Source of the DNA: Undaria pinnatifida | Lineage: Eukaryota; Sar; Phaeophyceae; Laminariales; Alariaceae | DNA: 64,000 nt | Assembly (NCBI GenBank): GCA_012845835.1 | Contig: JABAKD010000025.1 | Location: 23,421,923-23,485,922, forward strand | Direction: 5' to 3' | Program-made: the position numbers and the translations under genes | The notes under the pieces: model-generated | Seen by the model: the letters and a program-made list of their open reading frames with translations, nothing else | What the model was told of the DNA's origin: nothing | The model's database searches: none | In this document: positions 45,901-59,114 of the stretch, one piece after another | How the letters are laid out: every line of letters begins with the position of its first letter | Position numbering within the stretch: position 1 is the first letter of the stretch

Positions 45901-47235
45901 TGTGTGCACATGCATGCAAGACAGTATGGAACGTGTTAATGTCGCACGCAAGACAGTGTGAACGTGTTAATAGCGCTTGAGGACGTCGGTGTGATATGCG
46001 AGGCATGCGCTGCTTTTCAGATCGTGCTTAAACTTGAGATTATTCAACCCTAACTCTAACGTTCACACCAAACCTAACCGCAATTATTTACGTAGTCATC
46101 GATGACTGCGTAGCGTCCTGGGTACGGCCCATCAGTATCTTCATACCAGCGTATATGATGGTGTTGTTGACCCTCCAAAAACGAAATTTAACGGCTTACT
46201 CGGGTCTCTAGACTAATTGTTTGAAATTGAATAATTCGCTTTTCGTTTTAAGCTCAACTCGTAGAGTCTTGAGTTTGTACGTTCAGCGGCGTTGAGGGCG
46301 AGCCGCTGTCGCAGCCGTCCTCCCTGCTTCTCGCCTGGCATTTACTCCAGTATCATTTAGCACATTTTACTTCTTTTTTTCGTGTCCCGAAGAGGTCTAG
46401 CATTCGTACTTATCGTCTTTGTTTTCACCGAGGGTTTTTGCATTCTGACGGTTGGTTTACCTAATCAAATGCCAAGCGATGCGTTCCGAACTTCAGTGAT
46501 AGTCGAGGAGGACAGCATTGTTGGGGATTCGTACCATGGCATCATTTCAATCCCTAGGCTCCAAAGAGCGCCTGCGATACTATTACAATAAAGCTAGCGC
46601 TCAACCAACCCAGCTTTAATCACCGGTTGACTCGATCGACTGCTCCCACGCGAGCAAGACCAACAGCTAACGACGTCCCAGGAACGACTGCACGATATAT
46701 GTAGTTACGACGAACTATGCTGTCTGCATCAATACAGATATGTCGAGACCGACTCCACTCCGTTGCTCGCGATTCCGCCCCGTTGTTTTGCCGCGCCTCC
46801 CTTTCAGCCCTCGTCGACGCGCGAAAGAGGACGACCGTGAGCGTAGATGCCGTCGCGTACGATTGGAGGACGGAGGGTGCTGGCTGCAGCCCTGACGGCT
46901 GCCTCCCCGAGAACACCCGGGACAACAGCCGCGACGCGAACTCTCGCTGGTCGTGCAAGGTCAATATCATCGAAGGCAACGGGGGTTGCCGAATTGACTA
47001 CAGCTTTGCCGAACCTCAGGACATTAAGAGGATCCGTATCGCGTTTCACAAGGGGGACGAGAACACTCGGGCTCTGAATGTGTTCGTGGATGGAGAGTTC
47101 CACAGCTTGATCGAGTCGAGCGGTACGACGTTGGGATACCAGAACTTCCTCCTCAATACCGTGGGCACCTCCGACATCAGACTGTACCACGACGACTACG
47201 GTTCAAGGCCTGACGAGTGGCTTAGCATTACCGAG
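42989..47235 (+). CDS. Secreted protein with discoidin (F5/8 type C)-like domain, 3' incomplete
   Basis: Exon 1 (42989-43046) encodes MHAFAFLAIVCAAILGTSS, a clear signal peptide, and ends in phase 1 at donor GTAAGC. Exon 2 (46808-47235) starts after a pyrimidine-rich CTTTCAG acceptor in the matching phase, giving ...GTSSALVDA. It encodes about 142 residues. Landmarks are a Cys-rich start (GAGCSPDGC), RWSCKVNIIEGNGGCRIDY, the core PQDIKRIRIAFHKGDENTR, LNVFVDGEF, LIESSGTTLGYQNF and EWLSITE at the donor GTATGT. The beta-strand pattern and ESSGTT...EWLSITE ending fit galactose-binding-like folds of the F5/8 C group, which bind sugars or lipids outside the cell. The ligand is unknown. The intron is 3.76 kb and full of repeats. 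The downstream part is unresolved; an exon 48892-49005 (phase 0, ending TGA) is possible. Confidence 0.65.
43047..46807 (+). other. Large intron with family A copies
   Basis: Holds family A fragments at 44865-44940 (+) and 45495-45665 (+), a ~61-bp tandem duplication around GTACGACGAGCGGAGTA (44626-44720), a (TTTA)n tract at 43367-43392 and TAGTCTATA words near 44410-44455. No supported exon seen. Confidence 0.55.
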
Positions 47236-50200
47236 GTATGTCCGTAGTGTCTCCAGCACACGACGATTTCTCTCGTCAGCTTTGTTTAATGTGCTGCAAG
47301 CCTTAGCTCACACAAATTTCAAAGAGTTGGTCCTCAATAAATGTTTGGCACTCTTCCACAGGGTTTAAGCCGCGTACAACGCACACTCGCCAGCTAGCAC
47401 AGGTTCTGATCACGATAGCACCTCTGCATTTCTTCATGGCTCTATCACCGAAGGAGTTATCTGCCTCACCCAAAAACAGGCTTTCTAAGAAACTCAACGT
47501 GCAATGCTTCCCCGATGAACGGTGCCATGGGGCTAGGCAGAGAGCGAAATACTTGAATAAATAGACTACACCGTAGTCTACAGGTATTGTTATTTGTTCC
47601 GGCGTAGAGCCTCGCCAGTGATTTAAATGTTGCCCAAGTCAAAACAAACTCAACTTCATACTCTCGATTAACGGTGTCGCAACCTTGGTGTAGAACAACA
47701 GATTTGTAAAATTCACGCCGAATACAAATGGAAGTGGGTCAGAACCCCGTGGCTGTCATATATATTTTCGCCTTAAGGTAGTAGTATGGTTATCCTCATC
47801 GTGGCCCGCGTTGTCCGTGAAGCTCCAACACTCAATTTTTGGGTGTTCTTCGGAAAGATGGGCAGGAGCAATACGGTTTGAACCAGGGTTTTGACAAATA
47901 AATCGAGATAAACTAGGATTGAAAGCCTGACCAGGTATCGTACGTGCTCGGGAGCTCCAGCACACTCACGGTTGAAATTATTCGTCCCGCTAGATCGTTG
48001 TTTCACGCGTGTGGAAGACCAGGTTGTCATCCTAACCAAGAGGGCGGCACCTGACATGGAAATATATATTTTACCTTGTACCACCCAGTACAAGTAAAAT
48101 TGGAGGGAGGCGAGGTTCACGAGTAGGTGCGAGATTGAGGCGGCGCTCGGTGGGCTAAAAAGCGACGCCTGAAAAATGTGCCAAACTGATAATTGAAACA
48201 TTCGATTTTGCTGGTATTTTTTGGTTCTTGGCGTTGTTCCGAGGCTATGGCAAGCGACAAGGTCGAGTCCTGCTGGCTAAGCGCCGCGCGACGTTGGCCA
48301 TGGTCAAGTAGGCAACCCCACGGCCTATTTCGCGTCGAAGCTATGCTCTTCGCTGGTAAAAAATAATGTCAGAAGTCGAGGAAATATTAAATGGTTGCAG
48401 CGCCTGCTTCCGGTTAGTCTTCAATATATGGCCGTCCAGCTATTATGATACAGATTTGCTGCCGTGTAATGTTTGCACTTTCTGTCGCTCAAGACAGAGC
48501 AGAAATGTCCAGACTGATCGCGCTCACATCACCCCAATAGCTGTTTGAAACATTAATGTTCCACGTGTGTTGACTGGAGTCAGAACGGCCAACAATCGAT
48601 GATAGATGTTTGCGCACAGCGTCACTAACTCTTGTTTTTCAACCACGACACTGTCCTAACGGTTCGACTATCCGTGCACTCGTTTTGGGTGTCCAACAAC
48701 CAAGTCCTGTTACCAACAGTTTGCTTGAACAAAAATCGTCTTTCCAAGCCTCGAGCGCATGCCTCGCCCCGGCCATTTTTGTCACCTGCGTTAATATCCC
48801 GTTGTTTATTCCACTCGGTGTGCCGCGCTCTTTGCCACGACGATCAGGTGAAGTTCATGGTAGAATAACCACAATTTCTACAGTTTGCCAGGACCTGGAG
48901 ACCGGGACCCGCCGGGAGCGGGAACATGGGACCCCAGTCAGCTTTATTCCTGCTTGTGCTGGTCCGAAACATTGCATAGACGTGGACCCATATGTGGTTT
49001 CATGACAAGCATGCCATCAACAAGCGCGGGGGGGGGCTCTCCTGGTACGGTACGGCAGACGCGATGGAGCGTTTTGGTCAAAGAGGTGCGCACGATAGGT
49101 GCCACAAGCTTATTATGATATGTTTTTTTTCATGGACAGGTCCTATTCTACCGCTCCGATTTTCCAAGACGGACTGAGACCTATGTAGGTTTATGTAACA
49201 ATACACGCCATTGCTGATTTCGTGGGACTCTTATGAGGGGACGTCGGGGGGGGGGGCGACTATGCTTGGTTGAAGCGGCGACCGCGGTTGGCCGTCTGAC
49301 GTTGAGATCTACCCTGCCGGGGGGAGGGTTAGAGCTCGTGTCCATCAATTTGGATGCCAGTTTTTGTTCCAAAGACGTGCGGCTCGTTGAGTATGTGCAT
49401 TCAATAGAAGTTGAGCGATGCTGAATAGCGATTTTCACGAGACTTGTAGTTGATATTAAACTTGAGAAGGAAATCGATGCCATGCAAGAAATTGACACCC
49501 GGCGCAAACATCGGTAACACACAGCGCGCCGATTTCTCGATGTTGTCCAACTGTGTGTGTTGCCATTACTACCGGTACGGGGGGTCTGGGAGCAACGTGC
49601 TTGATCCGATCGAATACTTGGAATTTGGTAGATCCAACTTAAAAGAAACGCTGCTTCACAGCGCCGACCGCGGGTCGAGTGGGACACACGCTTCCCTTGC
49701 GATCATAGGAATATGTCATGATGTTCTTTGTAGACGTTCATCTTCTGTCACCTAAAATACGTTGTGGTCTTTCGATCTGTCCGTCTCTTTGGCGCCGATT
49801 CAAATGCGATATACATATATATATGTGGAACGGTTTCGATCGTCCGTAGAGCCAGGATAAGCGCGAAATGTAGCAACTTCGTGTGAGGACGTTGTGGACG
49901 TATCATCTTCGGGTGGGCAGAGGTTATAGTGCTACATCCTCTTTAGTATAAGGTGTACACGAGGGTACACAATGGGGGCTATCCCCTAGAATTGCTAAAC
50001 AGAAACTGAAAGCAACGGGTTAAGGTTCTTTCGTCGTTCCAGGGGCGGAATGTTAAAACGTAAAGTTGTAACTCCCTAGCAGGGTAACCATCAAGCTCGA
50101 TTCCTGTGCGGTTGTGTAGAATGTTACTAACCTGTAGCGTTGCGTCGTGAGCATTTTGGCTACTCGCTTGAGCAGCTCTGCGCCTCAACCAAACCTTCAA

Positions 50201-53000
50201 CCGTTCCAAAAGGGCGAAAAGTACGCGCTCCATTCTATCAACATCAACCCTCCGATGGCCCAGGCAAATAAAGCGCAGAGATTTTGCGCAAAATACCACT
50301 CGTTGTGTGTCAAATACCGTTTAATGGGTAGCTTCCCTCAGCCGAGGAACCCTGGCCATCCGAAATGCTTCGGTCCAAACTTGCTAAGCTGTATCTATGG
50401 TGCTGAGCGCGTCGGTCCAAAGAGTTGAACGCGATCATCTCCCTGCGCCCGAGCAACGACGGCGAAAGCACAGCGCACTTGGTTAGGGGCACAAAGGGGG
50501 TTGACGGGCCATACTCGACGAAGGACAGGTGGTGAGTCCCCTGTGCTGACATACACACGTCGGCGTTGCCGTGGCTAGGGAAACCTACGAGAGTCAACCG
50601 CCGAAAGCGAAAGCCTAAACTGCTCCGTCATCATGTTCACAATCCGTGGTCTATGACTTGTTGTACCAGAGAAAACTCAACTTCGAACGCGGCCAGGGTA
50701 TCGCCAGAAAACCACCGTATTGGCACCACACGCGTGTTGTGATAACGGTTCATGCACAACTTATTTTTCTGAGGTTCTTCAATATGGGCCACTCAAGACC
50801 CCTCCCAAAAACTGATAAGGACCGAAATTAAAAGCTGCTACCGGATGAGAAATCCCCTGGCCAGATTACACAACGAAAATCAGAGAGACAAAATTAGCCA
50901 TACTTTTTTTCTTTTCCGATGATTTCGGATTACGGAGCCCCGTCATCCAGAAACTATTTCAGCCAAAAAGAGGTATACCTTATTGCTTCTATCGTAGTTT
51001 GCGTCACCACCTAGTGCTACAGGGCAGTCACGGCACTGCCTCCGAATCCCGCTCAAACCCCGACTTGAAATCACTTTCTTGTCACGGTGTAACGAACGAA
51101 GGCATGGCGGTAACGCTTTTTATATACCACCCCGATATAACGCTAAAAATGTTGGGATTTTTACGAATATTTAGGGTGTGGTGCTCGCTCGAACAAAAGC
51201 GGGAATGTACCCTCCTACCTTGGCCTTGCCGTGTTTTCGGCGGTAGTCCAGCTTGCGGCGGTACGGTGTTACGGCTATCCCCTTCTGAAGGTGATTGTCG
51301 CGCGACCTTGTTGTCGCTATGATTCACTGTAGGTCGGCGTGCGGCATAATATACAGACTGCGGACAACCCATGTCCGAAACAGTTGCCCCAATTTGTGAA
51401 CGGTACCTTTCCGAGCAAGGCTACGCTCACAAACTGCGTCGCATTGAGTACACAGACCGTTTTATCCTCCCGAGATATTTATGATGAGGCTGGGTAATTC
51501 GAGCCCCACAGCGTCTGCTTTGTTCGTCTTAAGGAGCTATCTGTGGAGCAAGTCAAGCGGCTCACCAGAAAACCCCAACAGGCACTGTACTCGTGCTAAA
51601 GAAGAGAGAGATAGAGAGAGCTGTTTGTGGTGGAAAATGCCGGACGTTAATGCCGTCGACGAGCATTACTTTTTGAAGTAGTCCAGACCAAACCCATCCG
51701 CGGAGGTGCACGTGTGCGTGTGCCACAACGTCCACACGTAGTACTTCGACAAAATTCGACGTATCCTTATTTTTTCCCGCCTTGGGACTCGGAGAGAAAT
51801 CGAACCTGACCTTCACACCAGCGAGGATTGCTTAAGCGTAGCGACGAAGTTCCGATCGAAGCAACCGTACCGGGGTTTTCTGCAAACCGGTGTTTCGTGT
51901 GCACAATTAGAGCTAAGTCGTGCTGGGAGGGCGAGCATCGCAAGCATACAGAAACTCTCAAACTGTTCAGGTGCAGGGGAAAGGCGACCACGCCGCGACA
52001 AACGTGTATGCCACACGAGAGCGAGCCTCCAAGTAATAGCAAGGGGAGGGCAGTCTATTCAAGCGCTAGAGTAGATCTTCGCGCAGTACAGTGCTTGAAG
52101 TGTGCTCTTTAGAAGGCGGGTTTACAGTACATCGGACGTTGGAACGGACACGCTTGTCTCAACGGTGAGATGCATTCTGCGGTAAATATGCGTTGACTTG
52201 TTTTTTTTTTTCTGACTCGACGAGCGCTATAGCTCTACACAAAACCGGTTCCAAAATATATCGGACGCGCAACCAGACAAAAAATACCATGGCCTAGTGG
52301 GCATTATTTATTTTTTCCCGGCGAGGTTGAGGGCTTAGGGGCTAAAAAGGCCCGTTAATCAGCAATATGTATACCCCAAACGTGGAGAAATTTTCGAGGA
52401 AAGGGCTCGCAAAAACGGTGTCGTGGCAGCCTGCCAGGGTTTGTACACATACGCGTATGCATGCGTCTTTACCCGATTGGTGTCAATTAAGACAGTAAAA
52501 GATTTGTCGTTGATGTCATATTGACTTCTCGTCTCTCTATCTGTGCACCAAGTGTTTGATAACATGGCAGTTGTTGCGCTTTTGGTTGGGGTATTATTTT
52601 CACTACGAGGTTCAAGCACTGCTATGGGGGCACCTTCCCATCAACTACCAAGTTTCTATGGAGAGACCCAGAGCCCTCGGCAGTTGGTGAAAAACCCCGT
52701 ATATTTTGGGTCCAACAATATTTATTCGATATTTATGCTATCGGTGTGGTGCCTGTGTCAAAACGACAACAACACTGCGTTCACGGAACGACGCACAAAT
52801 TTAGACGTTTGCGACGAAAGAACAGTAACTTTCAACACGAAAAAAAATATTATCGCGTTTCTCTTGTGCGTGTGCGGGGTTCGTTTAGAGAGCCACCTGA
52901 GACCCATGGGTTTGGCGGAAAATTGTGACAAGATAAAAATACAACTAGCTGCTGGTTTGTTTCAAGTAGTGTTTCCCCCTTGCATGAAAAACATGCGAAC
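47236..53000. other. Mostly unassigned; possible downstream exons
   Basis: No domain recognised. 48892-49005 could be a terminal exon of the preceding gene. 47960-48055 (minus) has a tRNA-like GGTTAGGATGACAACC segment without convincing arms. The plus frame 52543-53004 starts with a hydrophobic run (MAVVALLVGVLFSL) that could be a signal peptide exon, but nothing further supports it. Confidence 0.4.
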
Positions 53001-55186
53001 ATGAAGCGGTTTCACGGAGGGCTAGCATAAAGTTCACCAGCCAGAAATATCACATACATGCGGCGGACGCCGTCAAGGTCTTCCGGCGAGGAAGTGCCGA
53101 CTATAGAGTTCTAGAGACACGCGAGAAAACGTGGGTGGCATAGCGTTTGCCATGTGGTACTGCTCCCCATACGTCTTGTTACGGCCCTCACGCACTTCGA
53201 GGCACACCGTCCGATCAAACCGGAAGTGTGACTTATGTGTTTTCGTGTCGCCCGTCGGTTAAAAGAAACGACCATGGGTTGCTCGGTCGCATTCGTAACT
53301 ACACTGCGCGTCAGGTTTCGTATTATCTATGTATGGGTATATATATATGTCGTCCCAGAGTATCGGGCCGAAGGTTGTTCCCGTCACTGCCGCCGCTAGA
53401 GTTGGATTGCGCTGCAATTTTCTTATCTTCTTTGAGAATGAAAAATATATATGCATTAGGTTGGCGTCGGTGCTTATGTGGTAGCCGACTGTTAGGTTAC
53501 GATTGCCACTACGGTGCATTGCGCCCCCCTTCTGGGGTATGTTTTCCCATGTATATAGGTTTGGGTGGCTTTCATCATAAAGTAGTCCATCACCGGCTGT
53601 TAGGTTGGGGTTGCTACTACGGTAAGGTTCGCCCTACTTCGTGGATGATCAAGATAGATGTGCGCGCATGTGTTTTGTGTCGCGGAGTACTCGGCCGTCG
53701 ACTCCGCCGTCGGGATCGAGGCCATTGCAGGAGAGTTATGGTTGGGGCCTATTATATGAGTGGGGTCGGATTCTCTCGGGCAAGTGACACACCTTATTCC
53801 TTAGCGGTCTTGAGCTTTTTCGCTGCTCTATATTTTCGATATGAAGATGTCACGGAACGGTTGTCTACGCTGCTAAAAAACAACACCAGAATATTGTCCT
53901 TATTAAGAGTGATTTAGGGCGTCTCCTGGTTGAGTGCCCCAAATCTGGCAGGTAAAAACAGGAGACCCCCCCCTTACCGCTAGTTCTGATATCTGCTGAT
54001 TGGTTGCGGTTGCAACTACAGTAGAAATCGCTACTTGGTTAAAGCTGTTTTTGCCGTGAGGATACCTGTGTACGCGTTTCGCATTGCAGAACCATCGGTC
54101 GAGGGCTGCTCGGTGGCCGTGGAAACCGTGATTAAGCACGGTGCAATTGGCGCGAGTTCCCACATGGACAAACGTACATGTATCTGCGTTCCGCTTTGTA
54201 GACTATTCTGTCGTTGGCTGTTCGCGCACGGCTACAACAGCGGCAACATTCGTCGGAGATCGGGTCTGTCACGTGTGGATGTAGATGTATGTAGGTGCTT
54301 TGTGTAGCAGACGGCTCTCGTCGTGACAACCGAAACCTTGTCCTGAGGTTTGGAGGTAATGCGTCGTGATAAATGAAAACGTCGCGTACCAAATGCAGAT
54401 TTATCGCTAAACAATGCAAGATGAGTTTGGGAACACACATACATGTTGTGGTGCATATTTTGAAACCTAAAGAAAATCTGTCAAAGGCTAAGAGATGCTA
54501 GTCGCAAAGCGGCAGCGTGACAACGCTGTTGAGCACGCTCAGGTCGCGCGTCCCGCCTCTGACGGCCCCAGTTTCGCTTACACGGGAAACGTGGGCGCTG
54601 GAAGGGATGTGAACGTAACATGGGCTCCATCCGTCTTTAGGTTTAAAGTGATGTGCTTCTAGACAACGAAACTCAGCGCAATCTATTGTTGGGAGTTTTC
54701 TGCAGAATTTTGGTGCACCTGATTGCATTCGTCTTCAACTCCCGTGTACCGACTGCTCGATGGTATCCATAACACGGAATCCTATGCTGTGTCACAGATG
54801 ACGAGCACTAACGGCGGTTTGACGCCCGAAGCTCGTTTGGGGCACGGTGAGCCCGATTAAGCTGAAGCATACACCGATATAATTTGTTTTCCACATTACA
54901 CATGGTGTACGCGAACACGGCCGACCAGAAATCGGACAAAATTGTTCCCTCTCCAATCTTCAAGGTTCGTCGTTCCTGCGCACCACGTTATGTGGACTAC
55001 AAATAAGTAAATGTCACTCGAATGTTCCAACAAGTAACTGACATTCAGAATGTGAGCGCCTCGGTACCCACACTCTTCGCGGTCGTTCGAAATATATCCG
55101 GAATATAGCAAAGACCACGCACAACACAACACGATGGGGAAACAGTAGGGGCCCCGTTCGAGTCCACCATCTGGAGCACATCAGTT
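53001..55186. other. Unassigned region with weak internal repeats
   Basis: Between 53270 and 54250 the words GCTGTTAGGTT.GG.TTGC.ACTACGG recur at about 53490, 53598 and, weaker, 53998. They explain the internal similarity of the 256-codon plus frame 53147-53917. No recognisable protein domain. Confidence 0.35.
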
Positions 55187-55573
55187 TTAGCTCTTAGCGT
55201 AGACTCTCTGCCGGGACAGGACACGTCCGAAAGAAAATGCCACGTCAGTGATATACAGTACATGTGGCGGTGAATACAACAATTGTGGGTGCGCGAATGG
55301 TTCCTGATTTCCACTCGAGTAAGAGGACTCGTGATCTTTAAAGTACAGTCCTTTGTCTATCATCATCTCCGGCTCCGAGAAGCCTGCCTCAGAGAGGTGC
55401 CGAGTCGCATGGTATTGGATAGAAGTTGTGGTACATACATGGCTAGACGGGCCAGCAAATGATATGCGCACACAACCGTTGGGACAGAACACGGAATGCA
55501 GTGTGTTGCTGGCGTCATCTGCATTACTTGCCGAGATAAATATGCAAACCTTTTCTCTTTTTGTCGGCAGCTA
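55187..55573 (-). CDS. Possible exon of an unknown protein
   Basis: The minus-strand frame is open from about 55573 to the stop at 55187, roughly 128 codons. The composition looks protein-like (CPNGCVRISFAGPSS, GFSEPEMMIDKGLYFKDH), but I recognise no family. It has an internal Met at 55492 but no obvious gene start. It could be an exon, a decayed gene or chance. Confidence 0.2.
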
Positions 55574-56500
55574 AGTGCACTCCAACCAACTACAACTCCT
55601 TAAAAAGAGATAAGGCCCCCGCCGCCACGCCTACTTCCTTGATAGGTTCATCGTTCTGTAGCCAGCTGCAGCAGAAATCAATATCCCCTATCTTCCGTGC
55701 AATACGTGGGAACGCGGGGGGAATTGCTACAATCTCCGATTTTGAGTAATCAAAATTGTGAGGCTGATGAGATGACGACGCTTTCGAAATTACCTGTAAC
55801 ATCATTGACGACGGGAAATTCGGCAGTACTTCGCATATCTGAGCTCTACGCTATATATCTATATATGTTTTTGTTTTTAGACTTCCACCAGGAAAAAGGG
55901 CCGAACGAAAACAAGCAACGGCCGAACGCAATATAAGGTCGGTGTCATCGAGGCTTGGATGTCTTGATGGACACCCCCCAGCATGACTTCCCATTGGAAG
56001 GTGATATGGGGACGGCCCCATTGGGCACCGTCTGGGGCTCCAAAAACGGGTTGGAATAAAACAAAATGTAAGGCAATCCCGATAAACCGAAGCCCGTAAT
56101 GAACTCCCTTCGGAGCATACCTCACCCAGATACGCACCTGGCGTGTTGCGTTCACGATACAACAAGGAGTGTAGTTGTGTCGTTGGTTTGTGTTCGTAAT
56201 CATAACTCAAAATGAGGGGGGTCCTACCTACCCTTTAGGGCAGGCGAACATGTTGATCAAACATTGTTCTATAACCTGAGCCGTTCTAGCCCGGAAAAAA
56301 ACTGTACTATGTCAGCATGTTGATTGAGCATTGTTCCACTGCCTGAGTCGCTCTAGGTAAGGGGATATATACTTGCGATTACCACGTGCGCGAAGGCAGC
56401 GATGAGTGGGTGGCTACGTAAGTTATATGTTGAAGGATCATCTGGTTATGTCCAACTCGCTGGACAATATCACGGCCTCTAAGGCCATATCACGGCCTAG

Positions 56501-57022
56501 CTATAAAACAAAAAATACCATGCAAATAGAAAAACTGAACGTCCTCCGCTGATTTAGGGTGTAAGTTGTCCCGAAATTGGGAGAAAGGTTTTTGGTCAAA
56601 GTTCTAGCTCTATCGTAGCATCCGTCCTTCGTCGCAGCTAACACCCTGTTGTTGATGGGAACTTTCTGAACGACGGCAATCCCCCCCCTAGACGGCGTCC
56701 CCTGCTGTCCAATGTAGCAAGGCTCATAACCATTAAGGTCGATGTTGTCGACGTTCGAAACCTCACATGGGACATATTCTTGCGGATGGACAGGCCTAGA
56801 GCGCGAGAACGTGATTTTTGACAAACTCGACAGAAGCTGACGTGCATAAAATGCTGGAAGAGTGGGAATGCTGAACCCAATGCGTAAAAAACCCGAAGGC
56901 GAGTGCCGAGAAGAGAGGGGAGGGGGGCAGAAAAGACATCTGATACGACGGCGCTTTTTCAGAAGATCGCTGAGAGACGAAAGCTCTTCTGAATTCGCCG
57001 TGGAGAGTGAACAAAAATTCAT
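56501..57022 (-). CDS. Hypothetical 173-residue open frame
   Basis: Begins MNFCSLSTANSEELSSLSDL and contains VHPQEYVPCEVSNVDNIDLN and GTPSRGGIAVVQKVP. No family recognised, no clear splice sites or neighbours. Length is only modestly above what chance gives in this composition. Confidence 0.2.
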   Translation of the reverse strand: MNFCSLSTANSEELSSLSDLLKKRRRIRCLFCPPPLSSRHSPSGFLRIGFSIPTLPAFYARQLLSSLSKITFSRSRPVHPQEYVPCEVSNVDNIDLNGYEPCYIGQQGTPSRGGIAVVQKVPINNRVLAATKDGCYDRARTLTKNLSPNFGTTYTLNQRRTFSFSICMVFFVL

Positions 57023-57804
57023 GGCTAAAAGACAGTAGAAGATAACCTGACTGTCATTTTATTTTGGCAATAGAATATAGTATATGATTTATGTACTTAG
57101 TGCATGGAGAGGGGGCGGGTGGGAGCGAGGCGAGGGAGAGAGATTAATCAACAATGTGACGACGCGGATACAAACACGGCATATCGAAAAGAGATGAAAT
57201 TTGACGACGGTGAATCCATCGATGAAACGCGCAAGAGGTTTTCGGAGCAAAAATATTAAAGGACGAGGCGTTCTACAACATTCAAAAATCGAACTGAATA
57301 CCCCGATGATCTCGCGCTTTAAATATGTTTCGACGACGACCGCCGTGAAGAGCGCTACGAAGAGTTCATCGAGAACGCGATTCGATTGCGACCCAGCCCT
57401 AGCGAACCCGGCCCGCCCCGCTCTACCTACGTCCACTACCCCAGACACGTGCTACCGTAGAGATGCGGCATTCTTTTTTTCTGAGTTTATCAAGTGAGCA
57501 GTTCTATACCTACCCCAACAAAACTGGTATTTAGTACTCAGAACGTAACCGTGTAATTAACCCTCAGGGAGTGCCTGAAGGGAAATGACGGGGGTGGACA
57601 CTCCTTCTACTCTAGTCCTATTGGATCCAATTCATGAAGCCACCTCTGTTCCCTCTTTATTGCTGCACCTTCGATTCTCCCGAGATTACTTCTGTGAGCA
57701 CGCTAATATATTCGTTTACAAGCGTATTTTTGGTCGAATTTTGAAGTCAAGGTTTTCGTTTGTAACTTGAGTTACGCGAATCGGAGCCACACAAAGAAGT
57801 AGCA

Positions 57805-58250
57805 AAAAGGTATACCGTGTTTAGTTGCGATATCACTAAAGCAGGAGTAAAAAGGTATACCGTGTTTAGTTTCAATATAACTAAAGTAGGAGTAAAAAGG
57901 TATACCGTGTTTAGTTGCGATATCACTAAAGCAGGAGTAAAAAGGTATACCGTGTTTAGTTGCGATATCACTAAAAAAAAACAGGAGTAAAAAGGTATAC
58001 CGTGTTTAGTTGCGATATCACTAAAGGAGGAGTACAAAGGTATACCGTGTTTAGTTGCTATATCACTAAAGTAGGAGTAAAAAGGTATACCGTGTTTAGA
58101 TTCGATATCACTAAAGCAGGATTAAAAAGGTATACCGTGTTTAGTTGCGATATCATTGAAGGAGGAGTAAAGAGGTATACCGTGTTTAGTTGCGATATCA
58201 CTAAAGGAGGAATAACAAAGTATACCGTGTTTAGTTGCGATATCACTACT
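57805..58250. repeat. 45-bp minisatellite, about 10 copies
   Basis: GGTATACCGTGTTTAGTTGC and GATATCACTAAAG recur with GGTATACC at 57809, 57854, 57899, 57944, 57994, 58039, 58084, 58129, 58174 and about 58219. The period is 45 except one unit of 50 with an A-run. Each unit carries two palindromes (GGTATACC, GATATC). As 45 is a multiple of 3, a 15-residue repeat of the type KRYTVFSCDITKGGV is open on the plus strand (58002-58334). Confidence 0.95.
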
Positions 58251-59114
58251 CCCCTAAAAGTTCAGAGTACGCAACATGGATACACGATATTGCGTTCGCA
58301 GATGCCGGTAGTCGATAACCACGACGATGGTTAGTGGTGTTGTGGTGTGCATAATTCTGCGTGGTTGCGTAGATTTTGCTCGATTGCGTAGACCCAGTTC
58401 CTGCACTTCACACGGTCAGAATTCTGTTGGGACAATATTCCAAATGTAAAATGGGGACGCCCCGGATCTGGGACGAAGCGCCCGGTTTACATGCCTTGTA
58501 TGGTCATGCATGGTGCGAATGGCCTAAACCAATACCAGGTATGTCCAAATGCGAAAACTGTCAGTGAATTACATTAAGTTCGTTCATAAACTGCTAAGGC
58601 TACAGCAGCAAGAGCCGACGGGTTGTGGCGACAACTGAAGTCGACACGAAGAAGAGGCGAACGTCATGATAGGAAGAAGGGCGAAATGGAGAACAATGCG
58701 ACTCGACCTCCGTTGATTTACGTGACATGGCCTTGTGTCCTGCAGTACAACGAGCGCACGCGGTGTCCCCTGCGATGAACGTTTCAGCAACCAGAAGATA
58801 TTACCGGTTGGAACAAGACGATTACATACATAATCGGTTAGATCGTGTGGAATTCGTGACAAGAACGGCATGCAATTACTACCGGAAACCAGAACTCCTC
58901 AAAACATTGCGACAAGGTTCGACACAAGAAAACTCCATCAACATGGCCGCTTACACCGAAGCACCACCAAAAATTGTTCCGCATACGCAGAATATAAACG
59001 AAACAGTTTGACGACGTTCTAACAGACAAACAGGGCAACCCACAGGCCGTAACCGTGTTTGCCGTACAACTAAAAGGTTGTGACCAACTATGTCTTGCAT
59101 TCAATCTTGGACAT

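Noticed and set aside
47960-48055. tRNA-like segment on the minus strand
   Set aside because: GGTTAGGATGACAACC resembles a D arm, but the T loop (AACGATC) and acceptor stem are not convincing.
53147-53917. 256-codon plus-strand frame with internal similarity
   Set aside because: The similarity follows DNA-level repeats; composition is rich in Arg, Leu, Gly and Cys without a pattern.
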